Below, one piece after another: positions 35,701 to 47,664 of a DNA stretch of 64,000 nucleotides. The translations under genes and the position numbers were made by a program. This DNA is from Nematostella vectensis. Its lineage: Eukaryota; Cnidaria; Anthozoa; Actiniaria; Edwardsiidae. The DNA is taken from assembly GCF_932526225.1 (NCBI RefSeq), contig NC_064043.1, forward strand, positions 14,878,085 to 14,942,084, given 5' to 3'. The notes beneath the pieces were generated by a model that ran no database searches, was not told the DNA's origin, and worked only from the letters and a program-made list of their open reading frames with translations. Positions within the stretch are counted from its first letter, which is position 1, and each line of letters begins with the position of its first letter.

Positions 35701-38700
35701 CCATTTTTTTATAACCATTTGTTGTACTTTGTAATGTAAATGGGATTTGGGGAAGTAAGAAAAACCTGTAGTTTTTTAATCACCTTTTTACATAATTTAA
35801 GTGATACTACCGATTGCAATACACAATCATCAAAAAACAGGTTAGTTTAGTGCATAATACAGTATTCACTATTTCTTGTGATTTTCACTTGTCAGAAGAG
35901 TAAGTTGTAAAACATAATATGATTTTAATATAAAGCTTACAAGAAGTAATGTTTTGGTACTTAACATAGTCTAAACTATTAATGAATTCTCTGGTAAAAT
36001 AAAGACCTACAGTTTGTATTTCCAGTAGACTAATATAAATAATGGCTTCTGGTGAAAACTTTAATAAGAATTAAGCATGAAAACAAAGGGGAAATAACTG
36101 CAACCTTAATGTGCAAAGTTTGTTGCTCTTAATTAGTATGCATTTCTTTGAATTTTTTATCAAATTAAAAAAAAAGTAAATTTGGCTTAGTATGCATACT
36201 GTTTAGAGAAACCTCCTACATACTAATGAGCTGTAAGTACTATTTTAGAAATAGAGCTTTAAATAGCATATGATCCACAGTTTCATAGAGAAAAAAAGGG
36301 AGTATATTACCCCTTTTTTTGTCCTGTTCTCTCCGAGCCCTGGTGTTTTCCAACACTCAGTTGTTCCGGCAGAGAGGCTTTCTCATGGAACCAAAGGGTT
36401 TTTTCTGTATCGATAATTCTAAAATTTTGTTACAATTCTAAGTAATAGTTGACTTTTGATTTATACAAGACAGGGTGGGAAAAAATCGACATTTAAAAAT
36501 AAGCAATTTAGCATAAAGGTAAGTTGAAAAAAAGAAATGCTATTAGAATTTCTTCTTTTAAGATTTGGTAAATGACATCCAGAAATGTTAAGAAAGGTTC
36601 TCTAAAAGTACCAGAAATTTTAGAAAATGGAATCCAACAGAATTACATCATTTATTTGCCTTTACCACACACTGTTTTTCATAACGATATTGTTTTCTGG
36701 GAAATAGGAGCCCACCTTTGGTTTCTGAGGTACCAAGTAACTTTTTGCAGAAATGACTGAGTGTTTTAGTTAATGGCATTTTGTTGTCTGGGCGAAGTTA
36801 TTCAAACATGAAAAAACCTCTTTTCAACCATACCACCTCAACACCTCTCCCATACCAAAGAGGACCCTTCGGAATGGCATCTTTTGTAACATATCTTTGC
36901 TTGGTCTTTGGTTGGATGATCTTTATCCAGCCTGAACTCAATATTAACCATTGTTCTCTGCAGGAACTAGTTATATACTGAATGTTTTTTTATTGCTCCT
37001 TAAAAAAATGTGTGTCCATCATAATTATAAAAAGTCACAAAAATATGCCATGGCATTGAACTTACTAAATCGGTTTCCAGTTGTCTTGACCCAGTGGTGA
37101 GGGTTGACTGGTCATGGCCTCCGCTTTGAGCAGGGATTTACCAGAGAAAAGGATTGTTTTACTTGCAAAGATTTTTTATCTTACCGCTGTAAGATGGTGC
37201 CTGCTTAGGATTAAAAAACCCTTTTTCTCTCCCATATTTCCGCTAGGTTTGAATACTGCTTTCAGAAAGATATTGTTACCTCTTTACCCAAACATTTTAT
37301 AACTTTTGTTTGTAATCTTTGATACAGTACGTTTGTTTCAGTTCTTTTTTTCATGTAACCTTTTTTACATTGTGACCGATATCTTATTTTTAAAATTTCG
37401 AATATTTTTTTGTATTGTATGTATTTGTTGGTTATGTTTCGTATGTAGTCAATTTTTTTGTTATCTGTAAATATGCATGTTATGTTTCACAATTACAAGT
37501 TTTGTCTTTCGGTAAAAAAATAATCGATGCATATACCTGTGATTCTGCATTTGTTTATATCTTGTGCCCTTCGTTGTACATTGATGCTTTCTTTCCTGCA
37601 TGTATTCTAAACACATCGGCTCATGTTAAGGACTGTTTGCAAAATTCATGTTGACTTGTAACTAATGTAACTTGTATCAAATTGTTCTGTAAACTTTAAA
37701 AGGCACAGTGCAATGTGCAATTCTGCTGTGTGGTCCTTGACAGGGAGCTTTTTGCACCAACTAACATATCTCTATATTTCTCTCTTAGTTTGTGGGCGTG
37801 GAAGGCTTCGTAACTGCCATCGTTGATATGTTCCCTGGATACTTGAGGCGTGGCTATCGAAAAGAGATTTTCATTGCTGCCTGCTCAACCTTCTGGTTTT
37901 TTATTGGCCTTGTTATGGTCACTGAGGTGAGGTTTCTTTTTCACCAAGTGGGTTGCAGGTACGTTCTAAAAGAGACTATGCCAGTCACCATTTTTTTATG
38001 ACATATTTTCAATTGAACCTGATAAGTGAAATCTGGCAAGTTAATTCGAAATGTCTCAAAATTAACCTTGTTAAAAAAAAAAACAATGATTTGGCCCAAG
38101 GACTTCACCAGTGAGTTCTCTATAAACCTATTTTGCAGTAAATGGTTTTCCAATCTACCAAAATACCTCTAACCCAACGTGGTCATCTTGTGTTACAGGG
38201 AGGAATGTATGTGTTCCAGCTGTTTGACAACTACTCAGCCAGTGGGATCTGTCTGCTCTGGATTTCCCTCTTTGAGAGTATTGGCATTGGATGGGTTTAT
38301 GGTAAGGGATGATTATTGGTTACTTGTTCCATGCTCCTCTTTGTTTGTATCTCATTTCTTGTCATTGTTTCAGGTGCTGAACGCTTCTATCAAAACATGA
38401 CTGACATGATTGGTTTCCGCATCAATCCATACCTGAAGGTCTGCTGGATATTCTGCACACCCATCTTCTGCCTGGTAAATCCTTCAGGCTTTTTTACTTG
38501 AAAGGGTTACGTCAGGGTTTTTGAGGGCCGTGTTTTACTTGACAATCCAACATACAAGAAAACAGAAGCCACCCTGAACAACCCCAAATATATCGTTCAG
38601 GTTCTTCTGGTTATTTGCTATCTAGATGTTCAAATGGTGCATAGTCGCCTTAAATTGGCTCTATTATGTTCTGCAGAGGTACTGTAAACTATTATTTGTA

Positions 38701-39316
38701 CAAATAATTTAAATAGATAGAGGTGATATTGACACGTCACTCACGATTTGTGTTTTTTTTTTTAAGGCTGTCTTCATCTTCAGCCTGGTGAACTACGAGC
38801 CCCTGACTTACAACCTGACCTACAAGTACCCAGTGTGGGGTGATGCCATTGGCTGGCTTCTCGCCCTCTCCTCCATTGTTTGTATCCCCCTCCTTGCTGT
38901 CATCAACCTGATGAGAGCTGAAGGGGACTTTATTGATGTAAGTGATAGGTTATTTAACTTCTCAAACAAAATCTTGCTAACAATTTGCAAAACAGTAAAT
39001 CTCGAAATTGGTTATCGCAATTTCCCTTCTCGAACTGAGCTCAGTTTCCCTTGGACTTGGTTTTATGTAAATGTGAGCAGCTATGATATGGATTTTTTAC
39101 ATTTTAACGGTAGCTTGATAACTTGAACCCCCACTTTCTTTTTTGCTGTATTAACCTATTGGTTTCACCGTTATCTTTTAGCGTCTGAGGAGCGTAACCA
39201 CACCCTGCCTACCCCCGGGCCGCGGTTGCTATACCAAACAAGAAACCGATGCCATGAATGGCAAAGCCATGGGAAATGGAAGAGAGCATAATTTTGAGGT
39301 CGACACCAAGATGTGA
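26727..39316 (+). CDS. SLC6-family Na+/Cl- dependent transporter (GABA/taurine/creatine-type branch)
   Basis: Thirteen exons join in phase: 26727-26859, 29636-29767, 31701-31983, 32344-32476, 33016-33150, 33580-33683, 33787-33911, 34533-34645, 37789-37926, 38199-38301, 38374-38474, 38767-38937 and 39182-39316. They give 601 residues, the usual SLC6 size, with 12 membrane segments. TM1 reads [20 protein letters not shown] (residues 24-43). The glycine where amine transporters have aspartate points to an amino-acid-like substrate. Extracellular loop 2 has the Cys129/Cys138 pair and about five N-x-S/T sites. TM6 is [16 protein letters not shown]7 [12 protein letters not shown], and TM8 ends LLGLDSE (Na2-site Asp-Ser). 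[15 protein letters not shown] in TM3 resembles creatine and taurine transporters. Two usually acidic positions are changed: VWLQAATQ (Gln276 for Asp) and AYPAAVAEM (Ala359 for Glu). The substrate is not certain. Confidence 0.93.
30071..31580. mobile_element. Possible 1.5-kb inverted-repeat element in SLC6 intron 2
   Basis: ACAGTACTGACGGAAAG (30071) recurs inverted as CTTTCCGTCAGTACTGT (to 31580), with further patchy similarity inward (TGCAAAA). No transposase is seen. A second palindromic element lies inside at 30769-31036. Confidence 0.5.
30769..31036. mobile_element. 270-bp palindromic MITE
   Basis: Left part AGTTCCACTATGACCGCTGG ... GGCATAAATACAGCC ... AAGCCTCGACTT is mirrored on the right by AACCGAGGCTT, GCACTGTATTTATGCG and GCACAGCGGAACT. 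The arms are about 90 bases each with roughly 75-80% match. The antisense ORF over it is an artefact. Confidence 0.7.
32060..32126. ncRNA. miRNA-like hairpin in SLC6 intron 3
   Basis: Arm TCTCAATATAAGAGTTGCTA (32060-32079) pairs with TAGCAACTCTTATATAGAGA (32107-32126) with one mismatch, around a loop of about 25 bases. Near-perfect pairing is typical of cnidarian miRNA precursors, but a tiny palindromic MITE would look the same. Confidence 0.3.
34995..35360. repeat. Direct duplication of about 190 bp in SLC6 intron 8
   Basis: AGCAAAAGCTTTAAGAAAGC and the following AATGTTTTGGCTTTTTTACC / ACTCTTTGGACTAAACG blocks occur at 34996-35175 and again at 35197-35355, with indels. The rest of this 3.1-kb intron (35360-37788) shows no conserved frame. 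Confidence 0.85.
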
Positions 39317-42019
39317 TCAGCTCTCCTGAAGCCTCCTATTTGGATCGTATTGGGGTGTGGAAGCAAGGGGTAGCCCATAGTCTATCGTGATGATGTTTGA
39401 TACCGTAATGATGCTTAATGCTTGAATCTTGTCACAACAGCTGATGTGTAGTAACCATCATTTAGAGGCCCTGCCATGCCCCATACTCCCACACACAAGC
39501 ACACATCAATATCACAATATTCTAAATGGGCTCTGTGTTTAGATAGAGCGAGACAGCTTGTGGATAGCCAATCTTGTCAGTAAGCTTTATAGTAATTTTA
39601 TGTTCAGCAATGCATTATCTTCCCGCCAGATATGTGGGGTCTATATGATCGCATCACCAATTAGTGCAAGCTCTTTCATTTATCCATCTGGAAATTATAC
39701 ACCATTTTTTGATGAAGTTAAGATTGAATTTGATCGCTTCTTTTAATATTTATTTGACTTAATGTTGGCCTTTGTGTATATTATTTAATGGCGTTTTACT
39801 GCTTGCTTTGGGATGTAACATCCAATTTTATCCCTCCGCATTTGAATTTTCACGATTTTATAGTAATTTTTGCGTTGATTTTATAGTATGCCATTGTGTA
39901 ATAGAATAGCTTTAAATTTAAATTGTGCCCTATTAGACATTGAAATCTACTGCTTGGATAAGACTAGTGCATGTTTTGTATAATATAAAAAATGCCAGAC
40001 TTTTGACTGCTATAATGATGTCTAGCATGTATAGTTATTTCTTTAAACATATGGTCAATAGAGATTTTAGCATTGACTTCGAATTCCCTCCACTCGTCCT
40101 TAGTACCCTCTTAGTACTTCATAGCTCTAAAATTCCCGGGCAATATTGTAAATATGTAAACAGTATATGATATGTAATAATAGTGATGTTCATTAACACG
40201 CGAACTACTCTTTTCTACTTTATCCCATTGTTCTCTTTTTTGTTTCTTTGACTATCACCCTTTTTCCACGGGTTATTAAAAAGCACTCTATAGGACTGAA
40301 CGTTTTAGTCAATGCCCACTCCTTTGCATAAATGTGTAGTCATCATTCCCTGGTTTACCTTACAAACAGCGAAGTTCAAACCACCGTTAACCTATTTTAT
40401 CTTTTGATTGTCAGTCCACAACAGCCCTAGAATATTAAATATAGAATAGAGTACAACAAAGGATCCGTGTCATGTAGAATTTGTCATTCTTAGAATTTAA
40501 ATAACGTAACCTTCTGTAAGAATAAAAAGGCTAGATTAAAATAACAGGTTGTTATGTTCTTTAACCCCTTGCAGCCATCTGGGCAACACCAACAAGCGGC
40601 CATATTTAGGGCGAAGAAATAAAGAGAACGATTTTTTTTACTATTTCCGCAGTTTAATCGTCCAAAAACTCTTCTTATTTCGCCCTACACAATAAACCGA
40701 ACCCTGTTTAGGACAACACCCTCAATTTTAGGATCCTGTTAGCACGTGTGAGAACTAGCAAGGCAATCAAATCGGCAGCGGGTTCAGTGGTTACGAGTTT
40801 TAGCAAGGCAACCAAATCGGTACCCTGTTTAGGACAGCCATGCTTAAAATTATGTACCCTGTTCAGGCCATAGAGGCCTGATAGAGGGGATTTGAAAAAT
40901 TCAGGAGGGAGGAGAAAATCTAGTGATGTGCGGCATAACTAGATTTGAGATAGATCATTGGGAACTTTATCCCAGTGAAGAGCTCAAATATCTCCTCTTT
41001 AACAATAACAAGATAGACACACTCTTTTGTGTTTTTATCTTCTAGTAACCTCCGTTACAATTTTAAGTTACGATCGCATAAAATGCAGGTATCTTCTACT
41101 GGAACATATGAAATGCATTACTTTCATTGCATTTCCGATTCTATTATCTAGAAATGTAATTGCGAGTGTCATTTGCGTGCACTAAACACGACCTCGATAG
41201 AAGTACTATATTTGAATAAAGGAGCATTTTGCAGAATGCGATTGAGTCTCAAACCAACCGAAAAGAGCCCAAAGAACTCAAGCTAATGCTTGAGATATAT
41301 TTGTAGGCTCTAAACATTCTATTAAGTTTAAGAAAAGCTGATTTGTTTGAACAGATTTTTAAAAAATAACCTCCGTTACCCTGTGTTACCGCATTACCTC
41401 CGTTGCCGCGAGTTTAGGATCTTGCTGTCTCACATCTACGAATTCACGCTTAGCAGATATACCTATATTGTATTGCGTTCATATCAATCAGTTGTAAAAC
41501 CTTCAAAGTTACGCTCTTATCGTTTACGCTCTTATCTCTACGCTAGAATTTGGCATTATTTGAAATGTTTTTAGGTTTACAGCAGCCGCTTGTGGGGAAG
41601 GTGTGCGTGACACTAAAAGCGGCTGCTAAGCAGGCAAGCTAATGTGTGGCTCTAAAGTAGAGTTAACCTGGTTTGGATCTCATTTCTCTTCGTAACATCT
41701 CCACCTTAACAAAGAAACCCTGCATCACCTGCATCATCAACTTGGCTGAGTAACCTTTTGTCATTTTGACTACTGAGTAACCCTACCTCACCTTCACCCA
41801 CTTTACGTCATCCTCACCTTGACTGACTCTACCTCGCCTACTGACTACTTATGTCTTGTACTTAACTTAGCTCACTAACTTGACCTCATCAGCACCTGCT
41901 AACTGCATCTTATCACCATCGTAAATAACTAATCACCACATTGACGTTTAATTATAAGTTATAGCATGACATGAAGAAAATTTAATGATTAAATTTCCTC
42001 TCAACCGAGGGATGATTAG
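39317..42019. other. SLC6 3' flank and intergenic sequence
   Basis: No conserved coding frame. It holds candidate polyadenylation signals (AATAAA near 40520 and 40617), short direct repeats of ACCCTGTTTAGGACA (about 40700-40870), repeated ACCTCCGTTAC (41046, 41369), and a hairpin at 41581-41627. Confidence 0.5.
41581..41627. other. Perfect 11-bp hairpin
   Basis: AGCAGCCGCTT (41581-41591) and AAGCGGCTGCT (41617-41627) are exact reverse complements around a 25-base loop that itself contains GTGT...ACAC. Its role is unknown. Confidence 0.5.
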
Positions 42020-45000
42020 GTGAAGTCCCGACCGACTCCCCTTATCTCATCCTCACCTTGACTGCCTTCCCTTACCTCATCCTCACCTGGAATGACTTTC
42101 CCTTACCTCATCCTCACCTCGACTGCCTCCCCTTATCTCATTCTTACCTTGACTGCCTCCCCTTACCTCATCCTCACCTTGACTGACTCCTTTACCTCAT
42201 CCTCACCTTGACAGCCTCCCCTTACCTCATCCTCACCTTGACTTCCTTCCCTTACCTCATCCTCACCTTGACTTCCTTCCCTTACCTCATCCGCACCTTG
42301 ACTGACTACCCTTATCTCATCCTCACCTTGACAGCCTCCCCTTACCTCATCCTCACCTTGACAGCCTCCCCTTACCTCATCCTCACCTTGACAGCCTCCC
42401 CTTACCTCATCCTCACCTTGACAGCCTCCCCTTACCTCATCCTCACCTTGACAGCCTCCCCTTACCTCATCCTCACCTTGACTTCCTTCCCTTACCTCAT
42501 CCGCACCTTGACTGACTACCCTTATCTCATCCTCACCTTGACTGACTCCCCTTATCTCATCCTCACCTTGACTGACTCCTTTACCTTATCTTCACCATGA
42601 CTGCCTCCCCCTACCTCATCCTCACCTTGACTGACTCCTTTACCTTATCTTCACCTTGACTGCCTACCCTTACCTCATCCTCACCTTGTCTGCCTCCCCC
42701 CACCTCATCCTCACCTTGACTGCCTCCCCCTACCTCATCCTCACCCCGACTGCCTTCCCTTACCTCATCCTCACCTCGATTGCCTTCCCTTACCTCATCC
42801 TCACCTCGATTGCCTTCCCTTACCTCATCCTCACCTCGATTGCCTTCCCTTACCTCATCATCCTCACCTCGACTGCCTACCCCTACCTCATCCTCACCTC
42901 GATTGCCTTCCCTTACCTCATCCTCACCTCGATTGTCTTCTCTTACCTCATCATCCTCACCTCGACTGCCTACCCTTACCTCATCCTCACCTCGATTGCC
43001 TTTCCTTACCTCATCCTCACCTCGATTGCCTTCCCTTACCTCGACTGCCTACCCTTACCTCATCCCCACCTCGACTGCCTACCCTTACCTCATCCTCACC
43101 TCGATTGCCTTCCCTTACCTCATTCTCACCTCTATTGCCTTCCCTTACCTCATCCTCACCTGGAATGACTTTCCCTTACCTCATCCTCACCTCGACTGCC
43201 TCCCCTTACCTCATCCTCACCTTGACTTCCTTCCCTTACCTCATCCGCACCTCGACTGCCTCCCCTTATCTCATTCTTACCTTGACTGCCTCCCCTTACC
43301 TCATCCTCACCTTGACTGCCTCCCCTTACCTCATCCTCACCTCGACTGCCTCCCCTTATCTCATTCTTACCTTGACTGCCTCCCCTTACCTCATCCTCAC
43401 CTTGACTGACTCCTTTACCTCATCCTCACTTTGATTGCCTTCCCCTACCTCATCCTCACCTCGACTGCCTCCCCTTACCTCATCCTCACCTTGACAGCCT
43501 CCCCTTACCTCATCCTCACCTTGACTTCCTTCCCTTACCTCATCCGCACCTTGACTGACTACCCTTATCTCATCCTCACCTTGACTGACTCCCCTTATCT
43601 CATCCTCACCTTGACTGACTCCTTTACCTTATCTTCACCATGACTGCCTCCCCCTACCTCATCCTCACCTTGACTGACTCCTTTACCTTATCTTCACCTT
43701 GACTGCCTCCCCTTACCTCATCCTCACCTTGACTGCCTCCCCCCACCTCATCCTCACCTCGATTGCCTTCCCTTACCTCATCATCCTCACCTCGACTGCC
43801 TACCCCTACCTCATCCTCACCTTGACTGACTCCTTTACCTTATCTTCACCTTGTCTGCCTCCCCTTACCTCATCCTCACCTCGATTGCCTTCCCTTACCT
43901 CATCATCCTCACCTCGACTGCCTACCCCTACCTCATCCTCACCTCGATTGCCTTCCCTTACCTCATCCTCACCTCGATTGTCTTCTCTTACCTCATCATC
44001 CTCACCTCGACTGCCTACCCTTACCTCATCCTCACCTCGATTGCCTTTCCTTACCTCATCCTCACCTCGATTGCCTTCCCTTACCTCGACTGCCTACCCT
44101 TACCTCATCCCCACCTTGACTGCCTACCCTTACCTCATCCTCACCTCGATTGCCTTCCCTTACCTCATCCTCACCTCGATTGCCTTCCCTTACCTCATCA
44201 TCCCTACCTCGACTGCCTACCCTTACCTCATCCCCACCTCGACTGCCTACCCTTACCTCATCCTCACCTCGATTGCCTTCCCTTACCTCATCCTCACCTT
44301 GACTGACTCCCCTTACCTCATCCTCACCTCGACTGCCTTCCCTTACCTCATCCTCACCTCGACTGACTCCTTTACCTCATCCTCACTTTGATTGCCTTCC
44401 CCTACCTCATCCTCACCTCGACTGCCTCCCCTTACCTCATCCTCACCTTGACAGCCTCCCCTTACCTCATCCTCACCTTGACTTTTTTCCCTTACCTCAT
44501 CCTCACCTTGACTTCCTTCCCTTACCTCACCCTCACCTTGACTGCCTACCCTTACCTCATCCTCACCTTGACTTCCTTCCCTTACCTCATCCTCACCTTG
44601 ACTTCCTTCCCTTACCTCATCCGCACCTTGACTGACTCCCCTTATCTCATCCTCACCTTGACTGACTCCCCTTACCTCATCCTTACCTTGACTGACTCCT
44701 TTACCTTATCTTCACCTTGACTGCCTCCCCCTACCTCATCATCACCTTGACTGACTCCTTTACCTTATCTTCACCTTGACTGCCTCCCCTTACCTCATCC
44801 TTACCTTGTCTGCCTCCCCTTACCTCATCCTCACCTTGACTGCCTCCCCCCACCTCATCCTCACCTCGATTGCCTTCCCTTACCTCATCCTCACCTCGAC
44901 TGCCTACCCCTACCTCATTCTCACCTCGATTGCCTTCCCTTACCTCATCCTCACCTCGATTGTCTTCCCTTACCTCATCATCCTCACCTCGACTGCCTAC

Positions 45001-46990
45001 CCTTACCTCATCCTCACCTCGATTGCCTTTCCTTACCTCGACTGCCTACCCTTACCTCATCCCCACCTCGACTGCCTACCCTTACCTCATCCTCACCTCG
45101 ATTGCCTTCCCTTACCTCATCCTCACCTCGATTGCCTTCCCTTACCTCATCCTCACCTCGATTGCCTTCCCTTACCTCATCATCCTCACCTCGACTGCCT
45201 ACCCCTACCTCATCCTCACCTCGATTGCCTTCCCTTACCTCATCCTCACCTCGGTTGTCTTCCCTTACCTCATCATCCTCACCTCGACTGCCTACCCTTA
45301 CCTCATCCTCACCTCGATTGCCTTTCCTTACCTCATCCTCACCTCGATTGCCTTCCCTTACCTCGACTGCCTACCCTTACCTCATCCCCACCTCGACTGC
45401 CTACCCTTACCTCATCCTCACCTCGATTGCCTTCCGTTACCTCATCCTCACCTCGATTGCCTTCCCTTACCTCATCATCCCTACCTCGACTGCCTACCCT
45501 TACCTCATCCCCACTTCGACTGCCTACCCTTACCTCATCCTCACCTTGACTTCCTTCCCTTACCTCATCCGCACCTTGACTGACTACCCTTACCTCATCC
45601 GCACCTTGACTGACTCCCCTTATCTCATCCTCACCTTGACTGCCTTCCCCTACCTCATCCTCACCTCGACTGCCTCCCCTTACCTCATCCTCACCTTGAC
45701 AGCCTCCCCTTACCTCATCCTCACCTTGACTGCCTACCCTTACCTCATCCTCACCTTGACTTCCTTCCCTTACCTCATCCGCACCTTGACTGACTCCCCT
45801 TATCTCATCCTCACCTTGACTGACTCCCCTTACCTCATCCTCACCTTGACTGACTCCTTTACCTTATCTTCACCTTGACTGCCTCCCCCTACCTCATCCT
45901 CACCTTGACTGACTCCTTTACCTTATCTTCACCTTGACTGCCTCCCCTTACCTCATCCTCACCTTGACTGCCTCCCCCCACCTCATCCTCACCTCGATTG
46001 CCTTCCCTTACCTCATCCTCACCTCGATTGCCTTCCCTTACCTCATCATCCTCACCTCGACTGCCTACCCCTACCTCATCCTCACCTCGATTGCCTTCCC
46101 TTACCTCATCCTCACCTCGATTGTCTTCTCTTACCTCATCATCCTCACCTCGACTGCCTACCCTTACCTCATCTCGATTGCCTTTCCTTACCTCATCCTC
46201 ACCTCGATTGCCTTCCCTTACCTCGACTGCCTACCCTTACCTCATCCCCACCTCGACTGCCTACCCTTACCTCATCCTCACCTCGATTGCCTTCCCTTAC
46301 CTCATCCTCACCTCGATTGCCTTCCCTTACCTCATCATCCCTACCTCGACTGCCTACCCTTACCTCATCCCCACCTCGACTGCCTACCCTTACCTCATCC
46401 TCACCTCGATTGCCTTCCCTTACCTCATCCTCACCTTGACTGACTCCCCATACTTCATCCTCACCTTGACTGCCTTCCCTTACCTCATCCTCACCTTGAC
46501 TGCCTTCCCTTACCTCATCCTCACCTTGACTGACTCCCCATACTTCATCCTCACCTTGACTGACTTTCCCTTACCTCATCCTCACCTTGACTGCCTCCCC
46601 TTATCTCATCCCCACCTTGACTTCCTTCCCTTACCTCATCCTCACCTTGACTGCCTTCCCTTACCTCATCCTCACCTTGACTGCCTTCCCTTACCTCATC
46701 CCCACCTTGACTTCCTTCCCTTACCTCATCATCCTCACCTTGACTGCCTCTTACCTCATCATCACCTTGACTGCCTACCCTTACCTCATCCTCACCTTGA
46801 CTGACTTTCCCTTACCTCATCCTCACCTTGACTGACTTTCCCTTACCTCATCCTCACCTTGACTGCCTCCCCTTATCTCATCCCCACCTTGACTGCCTTC
46901 CCCTACCTCATCATCCTCACCTCGACTGCCTCTTACCTCATCATCACCTTGACTGCCTACCCTTACCTCATCCTCACCTTGACTGACTCA
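42020..46990. repeat. 5-kb minisatellite, 30-bp unit, with higher-order repeats of about 1.05-1.16 kb
   Basis: About 165 copies of a pyrimidine-rich unit (CTTACCTCATCCTCACCTTG plus ACTGCCTCCC) run head to tail. Variant classes (TTGACT/TCGATT; CTCC/CTACC/TTCC) occur in the same order in successive blocks. The marker CCTTTACCTTATCTTCACC falls at 42578, 43621, 44698 and 45856, giving periods of 1043, 1077 and 1158 bp. Some units are changed by +3 or -3 and similar steps (CATCATCC, missing CTCAT). All three plus-strand frames are open for long stretches (up to 268 codons), which is a result of the 30-bp period. On the minus strand each unit has AAGGTGAGG and GAGGTAAGG. Confidence 0.96.
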
Positions 46991-47664
46991 TTTTCATATT
47001 TTATAAGTTAAATTAGATATGAGATAAATCTATTGGGGACTCAAAAGAGAGCATGGTTTAATTAATGTTAACGACGACGCATACTATTTCCCTAAAGCAC
47101 CAGGAAAATTTCACTGTTAACCCGTGCTATTAGTTGAGTGTCAAACTGGTATCTGTTAATGAACATGACCTTAAATGGTATCCGTAGCAACAGACACATT
47201 TGCATAGTAAAAAATACATAAACATTTTTTTTACCATCTAGATACTTAATTAATTCAACTCGCAGAGAACGCAAAAGGATAGAGATCAATAGAAACAAAC
47301 AGGAAGAAAACTATGTTGCAGGGTAATGCAACAGAATAATGCCATGATCAAAATTTTAGTCATTTCACATACTTTATTTACATAAACATGGTTGGGAAAT
47401 TTCTTTTCCTCTGCTTTTATTTGATACCAATACCAATATGTTTACTGGGGGTGCTACGAAACTCCATGGAGATTTAGCTCATGGACTATATTTGATGTCA
47501 AATTGAACTTGTTGGTGTGTTGTACCATTGCATTAAGGGAAATCAACCACAGTCTGTCAGCTAGAAGTAGCAAGTTGTTTTACTTTTCTTAACTGTTGCT
47601 CTACATACATACACAATATGGGTACACGCTTATGAGTATCAAATTGTTTTCGATCAATATTTAT
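46991..47664. other. TAF3 3' flank, no gene seen
   Basis: This is single-copy AT-rich sequence. Minus-strand AATAAA signals (plus-strand TTTATT near 47374 and 47417) could end the TAF3 transcript. Confidence 0.5.

Noticed and set aside
42208-46804. Long plus-strand ORFs of PYLILTLTAS-type repeats (up to 268 codons)
   Set aside because: They occur in all three frames of a 30-bp tandem repeat and have no codon bias or domain. They follow from the period being a multiple of three.
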